Origin: Sporosarcina oncorhynchi
GTDB lineage: Bacteria; Bacillota; Bacilli; Bacillales_A; Planococcaceae
Direction of reading: 5' to 3'
Length of the DNA stretch: 64,000 nt
Assembly: GCF_033304615.1 (NCBI RefSeq)
Contig: NZ_CP129118.1
Span: 678,001 to 742,000, forward strand
Positions 37,871 through 47,095 of the stretch are shown one piece after another. The notes under the pieces were generated by a model. The model had not been told where the DNA came from. It was given only the letters and a program-made list of their open reading frames with translations, and did not search any database. The first letter of the stretch is position 1, and each line of letters opens with the position of its first letter. The position numbers were made by a program, and so were the translations under genes.

Positions 37871-37911
37871 AAGGAAAGCCTATGTTGAATGTATCAACAG
37901 GCTTTCCTTTA
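37871..37911 (+). terminator. Terminator of the SLH gene
   Basis: AAGGAAAGCCT/AGGCTTTCCTTT hairpin, 45 bp past the stop codon. The following 140 bases to 38051 show nothing clear. Confidence 0.75.
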
Positions 37912-38051
37912 ATGTTTAAAGTTAAATTTTGAAACCTCCTGCTATATCTGAGAGATAGATTTGAAATGAAAAGTGGACTTAGTTGGGTTTTGATTACTTC
38001 GCAAATAGTGAAAATGAAAGGGAATTTATTTTGTACAGTTAATCTTAGTTT

Positions 38052-38498
38052 TTATCCATATACTTTCTGATGCGCTTTCTTTCTCTTCAAATAATCTTCA
38101 TCTCCCCTAATTCTATCCCAATATTCTTTGAAAATCCGCGCAGATTCTTCTTTTACCGGGTCGATCTGTCTCTCTTTTATGCTGCCGTCCTCATTATATT
38201 TCCGTCCACCTTTGTAGTTCGTATACCGTCGCGCACGCGTATGTCCCATCTGAATGAATTTACGAGCCATGTCCATGCCGACAAAATCATCATCTTTCCT
38301 GTATTCTTCGAACAGCTCATAGATTTTCTCTGCTGATTCTTTGGCGATTTCTGGAGTCTTGAAACGCCAGTACGGAAGAATTTCACTTTTATATGGTTCC
38401 ACGAGTAGAACGCCTTGTTCACCTCTACCGACTTTATAGAGCTCGGGGTGTTTGCGCAAATTAAGGTTTTCATAGTCGAGGTCATAATCGAATGCCAT
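38052..38498 (-). CDS. DUF4385-family protein
   Basis: 148-residue soluble protein resembling DUF4385, a family with no assigned function. It is rich in charged and aromatic residues (DYDLDYENLNLRKHPELY at the start, GGRKYNEDGS near 100 and GDEDYLKRKKAHQKVYG at the end) and has no signal peptide. AAAGGACG lies upstream of the ATG. It is co-directional with the primase-helicase gene, from which it is separated by a repeat and terminator. Confidence 0.75.
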   Translation of the reverse strand: MAFDYDLDYENLNLRKHPELYKVGRGEQGVLLVEPYKSEILPYWRFKTPEIAKESAEKIYELFEEYRKDDDFVGMDMARKFIQMGHTRARRYTNYKGGRKYNEDGSIKERQIDPVKEESARIFKEYWDRIRGDEDYLKRKKAHQKVYG

Positions 38499-38558
38499 TT
38501 GTGGTCACGTCCTTTTTAGGATATGTTCCCTCGGTAGGGAAAATGGAAACTGGTGGAT

Positions 38559-38720
38559 TGGCCTTTTATTCGGAGTTATGGACTTTTGGCACGGAGTTTG
38601 GACTTCTATGGACGGTTATGGACGTTTAGAGGAAAGTATGAACTTTTGCACGCTTGTTTGGACTTTTGATGTTGAAAAAACAGCCAGGCCCCGATGGAAC
38701 TTGAGGCTTGGCTGTTTTTA
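38559..38720 (+). repeat. Direct repeat copy (array A4 plus terminator hairpin)
   Basis: Family-A cores at 38559 (degenerate), 38579, 38599, 38619, 38639 and 38659, 20 bp apart, followed by a hairpin AAAACAGCCAGGCCCC/GAGGCTTGGCTGTTTTT. The element is nearly repeated at 41145-41316, so the primase-helicase gene lies between direct repeats of about 165 bp. Confidence 0.85.
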
Positions 38721-38763
38721 AATTACTAAGCATTGCAAATCAAGTTGATTTTCGGTGAGGACA

Positions 38764-40995
38764 TTAAAATAGTTTCATCTGCTCAGTTGTCGTCTGTTTA
38801 TCGTCTTGTCGTACATATCCCATATTTTTAAAGCCTTTCAATCTCTTTTTCGACATATTAAGTAAAGCGGGCACCGAGCGGTCGATATAGTCATAGACTC
38901 GAACTTCATCTTTTTCATTATGTTCACGATGTAGGCGCCCAACGTATTGGGTTAGTAATCCTTTCCATGAAATCGGCATGGCCAGAAAAAGTGCATTCAG
39001 TCTCGAAAAATCGAAGCCTTCTCCAATGTATTTTCCTGTTGCAATAATGAGAAGTTCATCATCATCAGTCAGTTCACGGATTTTTTGTAATGATTGTAGC
39101 TGTTCTTTTTTCTTGAGTTCGCCTGAAAGTATAATAATATTTTTCGCAAAGCCTTTAAACATTGCAGCTAAAATGTTCACATGGCTCACTCGCTCTGTAA
39201 GAATCAAAGGTGTCAAACCTTCTTCGAGCGCGAGCAGAACATCATCGAAAATCATTTGATTGCGCTCGGTATCTTCTGCAATTTCATTGTATATATGCTG
39301 AATGTTTTCGGATTTCGTCTTATAATTCGTAAAACGTTCTTTGAGTACATGATGAAACGGGCGGATGAGTGCTTGGGCCTTGGCGTCTGTTTTATATATA
39401 ATGGGTCCGCATTGCATAGTTATAATCGGATGGAGACCGTCTTTGCGGACAGGTGTTGCGGTTAGACCGTATACATATTTTGCGCGGACCATCTTCATTA
39501 ATTGTTCTGCAGAAAAAGCAGAGACATGATGACATTCATCAAAAATCACTTGCCCATAGTGGGTAATGGCAGAGTGAATTCCGTTCGCTGTCAATGTTTG
39601 TAACATCGCTACATCAATAGTGCCTGTTGCTGTGTTTTTACCGCCGCCGATTTGCCCTATCTTCTTTTTAGGCAGTTTTAGAAAGAAGGATAGTTGTTCA
39701 ATCCACTGGCTTTGCAACTGTTTACGATTCACGATGATGAGTGTATTCACTTTTCTTTCAGCAATTAATGCAGCTGCAGTAACGGTTTTCCCGAAACCAG
39801 TAGCGGCAGACAATACACCACAATCATGTAATAATAATTCTCTTATAGCATCTTGTTGCTGTGCAGTTAGAGTCCCGTGGAAATCGTGTTCAATTATATC
39901 TCCTCTATTTCTTTCATCAAGCCATTCTAATTTCAAGTTTAATGAGTTAGCTAATTCCTGGACAGACTGTTCGATCCCTCTTGGAAGGATTAAATGAGTA
40001 TCGTTAATGTCATATCCTTCAATTCGTGCTAGAAGATGGTTCGTAGTCAGTCGTTTCGCCTTTGCTCTGTAGAACTCTGGATTGCTAAAAGAAGCCAGTT
40101 CTTTTAATTTAGAAATGACCGTTTCCGAAAGAGTATCGAGTCGTATATGGATTCCATTCTTTTTGATAGCCTGGATGATTACTGGCTGTTCATTCACCGA
40201 CAGATCAGAATGAGGGAAGCCAAGTGTATGTAATGCTTTTTTAATTGTGGACTCTCCGACTTTGGTGACTGCGGATAGATATAACCATTGATCTTGAATC
40301 GGTTCAAATGAAGCGGTAAGGAATTCACTGTTGCCGTTCCTCCGTGCTTGCGGTTGCAAGGGTAAAGCGATTAAGTTACCTAGGCTACTTGAGGTCGATA
40401 ACTGGTCTTGACTAGGAAATAACCGGTCGAATGAAGACAGAGAGGTCCGAAACTTTGACCGTGTGAAAGTCAGGAGTGCCTCACCAAGTCTACGTGCAAG
40501 ACGTGCCGGAAGTGCCTGCGAGAAGAAAATCCAAACATGCGCACCGTTGCCCGAGCGAGATCTTTCTATATAAACTGGGATGTCGACTATTTTACAAGTA
40601 TGAACGAAGTCTGTGACGTCCTGTTGCCAATTCTGTTTATCAAAGTCAGCCACAAGAAGTAAGCATGTGTCATCCGAGAGCATTGGATAAAGACCGATCG
40701 TATGTTTACCGCTGAGATGGTCATATATAGCTTGATGGCTTAGATTTTCATATCCGCCTTTTGAAACGACGGGTGCATATCCTGCTTTTCCTTCTGCCGT
40801 TTCCCACTTTCTCGCAAAAACATCTGTGCGTCCTCTAAACAAATCCGTAAATAGATGTACTTTATCTTGGACGTCTGACTCGTTCGTGATGATGTCGTCA
40901 GGATTTTTCAGTTCAAGTGTAGGCAGGTGATTTTTAATGATCAGCTTCAAATAAGCATTTTCATGGATCGCTTTTTTGTAGTCATCTAAATTCAT
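38764..40995 (-). CDS. Archaeo-eukaryotic primase (AEP)-SF2 helicase fusion, TOTE-like
   Basis: 743-residue protein. The N-terminal half resembles the AEP primase domain of TOTE conflict systems: DxD in LLLVADFDKQNWQQ near residue 115 and the sxH-like SRSGNGAHVWIFFSQ near 145-160. The C-terminal half is a superfamily-2 helicase with Walker A SAATGFGKTVTAA near 400, DECHH near 490, YGLTATPVRKDG near 510, and the motif VI QYVGRLHREH near 690. No nuclease domain is evident. ATG 40995 follows AGAGGTG. In TOTE systems such proteins act as defence effectors. Flanking direct repeats suggest a mobile or deletable cassette. Function is family-based inference. Confidence 0.75.
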   Translation of the reverse strand: MNLDDYKKAIHENAYLKLIIKNHLPTLELKNPDDIITNESDVQDKVHLFTDLFRGRTDVFARKWETAEGKAGYAPVVSKGGYENLSHQAIYDHLSGKHTIGLYPMLSDDTCLLLVADFDKQNWQQDVTDFVHTCKIVDIPVYIERSRSGNGAHVWIFFSQALPARLARRLGEALLTFTRSKFRTSLSSFDRLFPSQDQLSTSSSLGNLIALPLQPQARRNGNSEFLTASFEPIQDQWLYLSAVTKVGESTIKKALHTLGFPHSDLSVNEQPVIIQAIKKNGIHIRLDTLSETVISKLKELASFSNPEFYRAKAKRLTTNHLLARIEGYDINDTHLILPRGIEQSVQELANSLNLKLEWLDERNRGDIIEHDFHGTLTAQQQDAIRELLLHDCGVLSAATGFGKTVTAAALIAERKVNTLIIVNRKQLQSQWIEQLSFFLKLPKKKIGQIGGGKNTATGTIDVAMLQTLTANGIHSAITHYGQVIFDECHHVSAFSAEQLMKMVRAKYVYGLTATPVRKDGLHPIITMQCGPIIYKTDAKAQALIRPFHHVLKERFTNYKTKSENIQHIYNEIAEDTERNQMIFDDVLLALEEGLTPLILTERVSHVNILAAMFKGFAKNIIILSGELKKKEQLQSLQKIRELTDDDELLIIATGKYIGEGFDFSRLNALFLAMPISWKGLLTQYVGRLHREHNEKDEVRVYDYIDRSVPALLNMSKKRLKGFKNMGYVRQDDKQTTTEQMKLF

Positions 40996-41144
40996 TGTAG
41001 TCACCTCTAATGGAATTTCGATTATTGGAATTATTATAGCCCTTATTTGAGATGGATACGAGCTCTGCGGAGTTTTAAAGTATAGAAGTATGAAAGATGT
41101 GTGAGCGATAGAGATATAACGTGATCGGAATTTATTGCTTCTAT

Positions 41145-41316
41145 TGGACTTTTATTCGGAGTTATGGACTTTTAGAACAGAGTTTGGACTTCTATGGACG
41201 GTTATGGACTTTTAGAGGAAAGTATGGACTTTTGCACGCTTTTTTGGAGTTTCGATGTGGAGGAAAATGAAAAAACAGCCAGGCCCCGATGGAACTCGGG
41301 GCTTGGCTGTTTTTGG
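41145..41316 (+). repeat. Direct repeat copy (array A5 plus terminator hairpin)
   Basis: TGGACT cores at 41145, 41165, 41185, 41205, 41225 and 41245, 20 bp apart, followed by AAAAACAGCCAGGCCCCGA/TCGGGGCTTGGCTGTTTTT. It matches 38559-38720. The hairpin is probably the terminator of the chemoreceptor gene on the minus strand. Confidence 0.85.
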
Positions 41317-41322
41317 TGGTGT

Positions 41323-43008
41323 TTATACTTTGAATTCTTGTATCGTTTCTTGCAAGTTCATTGCTTGTTTGCTTAAGTCGTGTGCGACGCTGTTGATTTC
41401 TTCGATTGTTGCCATTTGATTTTGCACAGCGCCTGCGCTTTGTTCGGTTTTGTTGGATGCGGCGCTTGCTTGGGTAGCGATTTCCTGGATAGAGGCTGAG
41501 ACTTCTTCTGCGCTGGCGGATATTTGTTCCGTAGCGGCGGAGATGTCTTCGATTTGTGTGCCCATTGCCTGAATGGCATCGATGATGGAGATGAATGCGT
41601 CTCCTGCTTCGTCAATGACTTTTACGCCTTCTTCGACGTTTTTCAAGCTGTCGGATACGGCATTTTCAACGTTTTTCGTGTCTTCTTGGATGCCGGCTGT
41701 CAAATGGACAATTTGGTTGGCGGATGATTTGGATTGCTCGGCTAGTTTTCGGACTTCGTCGGCTACGACCGCAAATCCTTTACCATGTTCTCCGGCCCGT
41801 GCTGCTTCGATTGCTGCGTTAAGTGCCAGCAAGTTTGTTTGTTCCGTAATATCTGTTATGACTTTTGTAATGCTTTGGATTTCTTCGGTTTGTTTGCTCA
41901 ACCGTTTAATGAGTTCACTCGTTAGCTGAGAAGAATCATAGATGACGGCCATTTGGTCATTGGCATGCTTAATGGCTTCTCCGCGTTCGCGTGCCAATTT
42001 TTCTGTATTTGAAGCACTTTCGTTTAACGTTTGTGCTGATTCTGCGATACGGTGAACGCCGATCGCAGTCTCTTCCATAGCGAGGGAGCTTTCTCCGGCA
42101 GAAGCGGCTGAAGTTTGGGCACCTGCCGCAACGATTTCCATACTTTCCGTCATGTCCTGTGAAGAGCGTGATACTTCTTCAGTACTTGCAGACAATTCTT
42201 CCGCTGAGGCTGTTACATGCAAAGCGTTTTCATTAATGCTTCCAATTAGCGAACGCAAATTGAGTTTCATCCGGTTGAAGGCTGTTGCTAATTCCCGGAT
42301 TTCATCTTTTGATTTGACGATAATATCTTCTTGCGTCAAATCTCCGTCAGCGACAACCGTTACGCTGGAAACAAGTTTTCTAATTGGTCTCGAGATAGAG
42401 CGTTTAATGATTGTTGCGAGTAGCATGGCGAGGATTGCATCTATGATAATTGACACAATCAACGCGCGTTTGGCATCGGCTGCTACAGCAGCTGTTTCAG
42501 CATACTTTTTTTCCAAAAGAGCTGTCTCTGTTTCAGCAATTTCAGCGCCAATCTTTTCAATCGCGATGCTGTGTTTCGCTGCATTTGCATTCATTAACTT
42601 TTCCGCTTCACTTGATTTTCCGCTTTTCACTTTATCGACAACTTCGAGAGCAGCCTTATCAAAAGCGGCAATACTGACATTTAATTCATCAATCATTCCG
42701 GCTAGGTCATCAGACGTTGTATGTAGATTAAGTTGTTCCGTTGCTCTCTTTAAAGCATCTTGATGTGCTTCAAACTGTTTTAATGAATCCTCTTTGCCTT
42801 CAGATATGTAGATGCGTAAAAACATTCCTTGCATTGCCATTTCTTTTTGAATCAGTTCTGCTCGTTGGACTTGGCCCACATTCCTTTCAAGCATCTGTTC
42901 ATAACCATTGGATACCGAAGACAACTGCGACAAACTGAAGAATCCGAACATGAGCAGTAGACCGAGCATAATACCAAATCCACCGTAAAGCTTTTTACCT
43001 ATTGTCAT
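41323..43008 (-). CDS. Methyl-accepting chemotaxis protein
   Basis: 561-residue transmembrane chemoreceptor. A TM helix at residues 10-28 and a second at about 185-203 enclose an extracytoplasmic four-helix-bundle-like sensor domain; a HAMP domain ([20 protein letters not shown]) and a long signalling coiled coil follow. The kinase-contact hairpin [20 protein letters not shown] is near 405-425. The ligand is unknown. AGGGAA precedes the ATG. It is monocistronic and ends at a terminator that forms part of a repeat. Confidence 0.92.
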   Translation of the reverse strand: MTIGKKLYGGFGIMLGLLLMFGFFSLSQLSSVSNGYEQMLERNVGQVQRAELIQKEMAMQGMFLRIYISEGKEDSLKQFEAHQDALKRATEQLNLHTTSDDLAGMIDELNVSIAAFDKAALEVVDKVKSGKSSEAEKLMNANAAKHSIAIEKIGAEIAETETALLEKKYAETAAVAADAKRALIVSIIIDAILAMLLATIIKRSISRPIRKLVSSVTVVADGDLTQEDIIVKSKDEIRELATAFNRMKLNLRSLIGSINENALHVTASAEELSASTEEVSRSSQDMTESMEIVAAGAQTSAASAGESSLAMEETAIGVHRIAESAQTLNESASNTEKLARERGEAIKHANDQMAVIYDSSQLTSELIKRLSKQTEEIQSITKVITDITEQTNLLALNAAIEAARAGEHGKGFAVVADEVRKLAEQSKSSANQIVHLTAGIQEDTKNVENAVSDSLKNVEEGVKVIDEAGDAFISIIDAIQAMGTQIEDISAATEQISASAEEVSASIQEIATQASAASNKTEQSAGAVQNQMATIEEINSVAHDLSKQAMNLQETIQEFKV

Positions 43009-43237
43009 TTCCCTTACCCCTCGCCCTTGTTTTATGGGTATTACATACTAACTATATCGGTGAGGAATGAAGAAATTATAGTATGTGAACTATGAAAATA
43101 TGAATTTTTTTGAACTATTTTACGACCTCGAAAATGATGATGAATATATCAATGTTTCAGAATCAAATTAGCGGGTACAGCCGGAGTGTATGAATAGTTT
43201 GTAAACTTCTTTTTATTTGGAAGGAGGTGACTCGAAT

Positions 43238-44449
43238 TTGAAGAGAATCGTTTTAACAATGACGGTATTATTCTGTTTGGTCATTGTCTCAACGGAAGTT
43301 GTGCATGCGGAAGAGAATGGTGAGAAAAGGCGAGGCTTGTTAGGCGGTTTGTTGGAACAGGTCGGTTCGACTGTGGATGAAACGGTGAATGCAGTAGGTG
43401 GTCTTGTCGGCTCTGTCGTGGAAGGTGTCGATCAGACAGTGGATGACACGGTTTCATTCACAACGGGTACGCTTGAAACTCTCGTCGATCCAAACGAGAA
43501 AAAGCCCGTCTCGAAGATTGTTGAAAACACTGTTGACCATGTCGGGAAAACAGTGAAAAATGTGGAGCCGGTATTGAAAAATACAACACAGACCATTGAC
43601 ACGGTAACGACGGAAGTAATTAGTGTCACAGAGGAACTACCAGAAATCCCTGTCGTGAAGCCTGTCGTCGATAAAGTCGGAAAGGTAGTCGGAAAAACTA
43701 CGGGAACGTTAACCGAAACGATTGATAATACGGTGGACGAGACTGTGGAAACAGTTCAAGAGCTTCCTATAATTATTGAGGAAGTGGAAAAACCTATTAT
43801 TGCAGAACGTAAACCGGAAATTCCGCAAGTCTCTGAGCCAGTTGAGCATGGAAAAGCTCCAGCAGAACCAGCTAATGCGGAACTACCCGTGCAATCCGAT
43901 ATGCCTCAGAAAGTTGAGAAGCCGGTGAAAACCGAAACAATTGAACCGGTTGAACAGATTGAAACGGAACGGATTGAGCGGATAACTGAAAACACGACGA
44001 AACAAGCTGCAGAACAGGAAGTCTTTGATCGAAAAACAGAACCCTTCGTAGAGGAAGCTATTGCAGAAATACCCAATGCAAGTCTGACTCAAACTAAAGC
44101 ACCTGCTACTACAAACGTACCGGCGATGAAAAATACTGCTTCAATGGAAAAAGCCAAATCGTTTGAACCTCAATTGCCAATGATTCCGGCACGAATGAAA
44201 TTCATTTGGAAGGAAAATCCAGTAACGATGACAACAAGTACGTCATCGATTTCAACGGCATCTGTCACAAGCGCTGGATTTACGGATTTTGTGCAAGGTG
44301 TTTTCAATTGGTTAGATAGGCAAGCACTGTTGGAAGGCAGGCAATGGATTCATTCAAGTGAAATCATGAGGAACCAATGGACGCATGCTCCACCTGGGCA
44401 ACCGCCCCAACAAACTCCTTTTTTACACATCAAAATCAATACTACGTAA
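43238..44449 (+). CDS. Secreted protein with TVDETV-type repeats
   Basis: 403-residue exported protein, not recognised. A signal peptide covers about 25 residues (LTMTVLFCLVIVSTEVVHA). The first half is a low-complexity valine/threonine region with recurring TVDxTV and VGKxVG words, then a Pro/Glu-rich stalk (EKPVKTETIEPVEQIETER), then a short C-terminal globular part. There is no LPXTG motif. TTG 43238 has an ideal AAGGAGGTG. It is the first gene of a unit with a LPQTG protein 18 bp downstream and a sortase, so the product may associate with the wall protein. Confidence 0.65.
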   Translation: MKRIVLTMTVLFCLVIVSTEVVHAEENGEKRRGLLGGLLEQVGSTVDETVNAVGGLVGSVVEGVDQTVDDTVSFTTGTLETLVDPNEKKPVSKIVENTVDHVGKTVKNVEPVLKNTTQTIDTVTTEVISVTEELPEIPVVKPVVDKVGKVVGKTTGTLTETIDNTVDETVETVQELPIIIEEVEKPIIAERKPEIPQVSEPVEHGKAPAEPANAELPVQSDMPQKVEKPVKTETIEPVEQIETERIERITENTTKQAAEQEVFDRKTEPFVEEAIAEIPNASLTQTKAPATTNVPAMKNTASMEKAKSFEPQLPMIPARMKFIWKENPVTMTTSTSSISTASVTSAGFTDFVQGVFNWLDRQALLEGRQWIHSSEIMRNQWTHAPPGQPPQQTPFLHIKINTT

Positions 44450-44467
44450 AAAAGGAGAGAGTTGAAA

Positions 44468-46270
44468 ATGAAAAACAGATGGAGAACAATCAGCACGCTA
44501 TCCCTTGGTGTCAGTTTGGCAATTGGTATGATGATCTCGACTGTTGAGGCATCAGAAGCGGACACTTCAACGGAGGTCAAAGAGGATTCGAAACTGCTGG
44601 ATATCAATCTACCGAACTTGCCGATTTTGGGAGATGTGAAAGTGACAATCCCTGCCAAGAAAACGGATGATAAGGATCAATCATTGCTTTCAGTCGAAGT
44701 AACCGATGGAATTCTGGATGAATTGAATGTCGACGTTGGTGCTGAAAGTGAAACAGTAGACGGCGGAATAAAGAAGTCGCTGGCAACTGTTGAAGTGAAA
44801 TCGGCCGTTACGAATGATGTGGACGTCGATGTTATTTCAGGAAATCAGCAGAAAGGTTCATTTGACGGCGGGCTTGTCGAAGTAAATGCCGAAGACTTAC
44901 CGCTTCTCGGCGAAACGCATGTCGGTGTACTGGACAAGCATATGGTTGAAGACGGTGACAATAAATCCGTCTCTACAGGTCTTGCACAAGTCGATGTGGA
45001 CGGTGATTTGCTGGAGAACACTTCTGTAAAAGTGCTTGCCGCAGAAAAGAACAATGATGCCGATGAAAATGAAAGCATGGCCGCTGTTGCGGATGTTTCG
45101 ATCGGTGGCGGCGCGCTAGAAGGACTTGTAGAAGATGTGGACGTATCTGTTTTAAGAGATCGTAAGGTTAAAAATGAAAGTGTTGAACAATCAACGTCTT
45201 CCGTAGTATCAGTTGGACTTGAATCTTCATTGACAAATGATGTGAATGTCGATGTAGGTCTGCAAGATCGTAACGTAGAGGGAGAAGCATCGTCATTTGA
45301 CGGTGGACTTGTTGAAGTAAATGCCGAAGACTTACCACTTCTCGGTGAAGCGCATGTCGGTGTACTGGATAAACATGTGAACGCTGATGAAGATGGTCGA
45401 ACGTTTTCGACAGGTCTGGCACAAGTAGGACTTGACGGAGACTTACTAAAAGACACAACTATCGATGTGCTGTATCAAAATGGTGCAATGACGGAAGACG
45501 GTCTGTTAGTGACGAGTGGTGTTGTAGGCACCGATCTAGGTCTACTAGGACTTGAACCCGTTGCTGTGGATGTACTGAAAAGGGAAGCACTATTTCCAGT
45601 CAATACGGAAAATCCTCCGTCTACGGGTGGAGGGAATGATGACAATGAAAATACGGTTCCCCCTACTGTAATCGACCCGGTACCAGGTGACGGAAACGAT
45701 GACGGGAATGGTAATGGCAATACGATTCCGCCAACTGTAATCTACCCCGCTCCAGGTAATGGAGACGGTAATGAGAACGAAGATGGCAATTCCGTACCAC
45801 CCACTGTGATTGTTCCAGCGCCAGGCGATGAAGATGATTCATCCAATGGAAATGGCAATGGTAATGGTAATGGTAATGAAGGTACGGACGGCAATGACAA
45901 CGGTTCTCTGGATCCTAATGGCAGTGAAGACGGTACGGCCGTAGTACCGGGAGACGGTTCTGGAATACCTCCTGCTGCCGAAAACGGAGAAGTGGATGCA
46001 GATTCGGGTAATCGTGGGAATGGAACGGACAGCAACCTAGTTCCCAGTGAAGACTCTTCATCCGCTGCATCGGAAGGAACCGTTCATTCCGCTCATGCAC
46101 CGCGAGACGGAATGACGCAAGGTAATATGAATAGCCAGTCCATGCGAGGTGCATTGCCACAGACAGGCGGTACGTTTGATGGCAAGCGTCTACTAATAAT
46201 CGCCGTTGTTTTCCTGATTGTCGGTGTGGGCTTGCGTAGAATTGGCAAGTCTGGACAATCGGCAGCATGA
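44468..46270 (+). CDS. LPXTG-anchored cell-wall surface protein with internal duplication
   Basis: 600-residue protein with a signal peptide (about residues 1-31), an Asp/Val-rich extracellular region, a glycine/asparagine-rich linker (about 390-510, GNGNGN-type) and a C-terminal sorting signal: LPQTGG near 565, hydrophobic helix, positive tail (RRIGKSGQ). The segments around 44858-44942 and 45293-45376 are near-identical at the protein level (GGLVEVNAEDLPLLGE, HVGVLDKH), a duplication with a period of about 435 bp. The function is probably adhesion or display. Its 3' end is followed by a sortase gene, which probably anchors it. Confidence 0.88.
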   Translation: MKNRWRTISTLSLGVSLAIGMMISTVEASEADTSTEVKEDSKLLDINLPNLPILGDVKVTIPAKKTDDKDQSLLSVEVTDGILDELNVDVGAESETVDGGIKKSLATVEVKSAVTNDVDVDVISGNQQKGSFDGGLVEVNAEDLPLLGETHVGVLDKHMVEDGDNKSVSTGLAQVDVDGDLLENTSVKVLAAEKNNDADENESMAAVADVSIGGGALEGLVEDVDVSVLRDRKVKNESVEQSTSSVVSVGLESSLTNDVNVDVGLQDRNVEGEASSFDGGLVEVNAEDLPLLGEAHVGVLDKHVNADEDGRTFSTGLAQVGLDGDLLKDTTIDVLYQNGAMTEDGLLVTSGVVGTDLGLLGLEPVAVDVLKREALFPVNTENPPSTGGGNDDNENTVPPTVIDPVPGDGNDDGNGNGNTIPPTVIYPAPGNGDGNENEDGNSVPPTVIVPAPGDEDDSSNGNGNGNGNGNEGTDGNDNGSLDPNGSEDGTAVVPGDGSGIPPAAENGEVDADSGNRGNGTDSNLVPSEDSSSAASEGTVHSAHAPRDGMTQGNMNSQSMRGALPQTGGTFDGKRLLIIAVVFLIVGVGLRRIGKSGQSAA

Positions 46271-46286
46271 AAGTGGTGAACAGACG

Positions 46287-46919
46287 ATGAAACGGATCAT
46301 CAGATGGTCAGGTACATGTCTGATGGTGATTGGAATCGGATTGCTTGTATGGCTCATGAACGGGAATGTCAAAGCTGGTGAGCATGAGCAACAGTTGTTG
46401 GATGCATTCCAGGCGATGCAAGCGGAAGAGCCCGATTTCAGTCATAGAACGAAGGGCGAAGAAATGCCTGTACAAGCATCCATGCCTTCCACGTTCGACC
46501 ATACAGACGGAAATGATGTGCAAAGAATGGAAGGAATCCTATCCATTCCGTCCATTGATATGGAAGCGCCTGTTCTTTACGGGGCGGATGCTGTAACACT
46601 CGACCAATCGCTCGGTGCCATCGAAAATATGGATTTGCCCGGGGAAATCGGTGGCAGTTATGCTATCGCCGGGCATCAGGCCCATGTATTCGGGAAGTAT
46701 TTTAACCGATTGCATGAAGTGCAGATTGGTACGGAATTTACGTTCCAAACACGAAATGGTCTTCAGACGTACAGAGTGTTCGACGTCAAAATTGTCGAGC
46801 CACATGAGGTCGATGTATTGGATCCGGATCCGGAAATCGCACTCATGTCGCTCATCACGTGTTACCCGGAATATTCCAATACACATCGACTCGTTGTACA
46901 GGCGGAGTTGGTGAACTGA
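46287..46919 (+). CDS. Class D-like sortase
   Basis: Membrane-anchored transpeptidase that attaches LPXTG proteins to the wall. The 210-residue protein has an N-terminal TM segment (residues 7-25) and a sortase barrel with catalytic His130 (AIAGHQAH), Cys192 (SLITCYP) and Arg201 (THRLVV). ATG 46287 is selected because the longer frame starts inside the wall-protein gene. It is 16 bp downstream of the LPQTG gene. Dedicated pairing is likely but specificity is inferred. Confidence 0.9.
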   Translation: MKRIIRWSGTCLMVIGIGLLVWLMNGNVKAGEHEQQLLDAFQAMQAEEPDFSHRTKGEEMPVQASMPSTFDHTDGNDVQRMEGILSIPSIDMEAPVLYGADAVTLDQSLGAIENMDLPGEIGGSYAIAGHQAHVFGKYFNRLHEVQIGTEFTFQTRNGLQTYRVFDVKIVEPHEVDVLDPDPEIALMSLITCYPEYSNTHRLVVQAELVN

Positions 46920-46933
46920 ATAGGGTACGGAAG

Positions 46934-46976
46934 AAATCGGATTATCCCCTTGCGCAAGCGGATAATCCGATTTTTA
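46934..46976 (+). terminator. Terminator of the surface-protein/sortase operon
   Basis: AAATCGGATTATCC/GGATAATCCGATTTTT hairpin. Confidence 0.85.
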
Positions 46977-47095
46977 CGTTCGTCAATTCTTTCATTGTCG
47001 AAAGATGTTGAGAATTCCGCATATATTGATATACTAGGAGAATAGTATTATTTCGCAAGCCTAAAGATTAATAGAGGAAGCTGGGATGAAGAGGC

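Noticed and set aside
42152..42763. 203-codon frame opposite the chemoreceptor gene
   Set aside because: Antisense shadow of the methyl-accepting protein, no ribosome site; the chemoreceptor frame is unambiguous.
44845..46035. Long antisense frames opposite the LPQTG gene (Pro/Ser/Leu-rich)
   Set aside because: Mirror of the Gly/Asn/Asp-rich sense coding region; no start signals.
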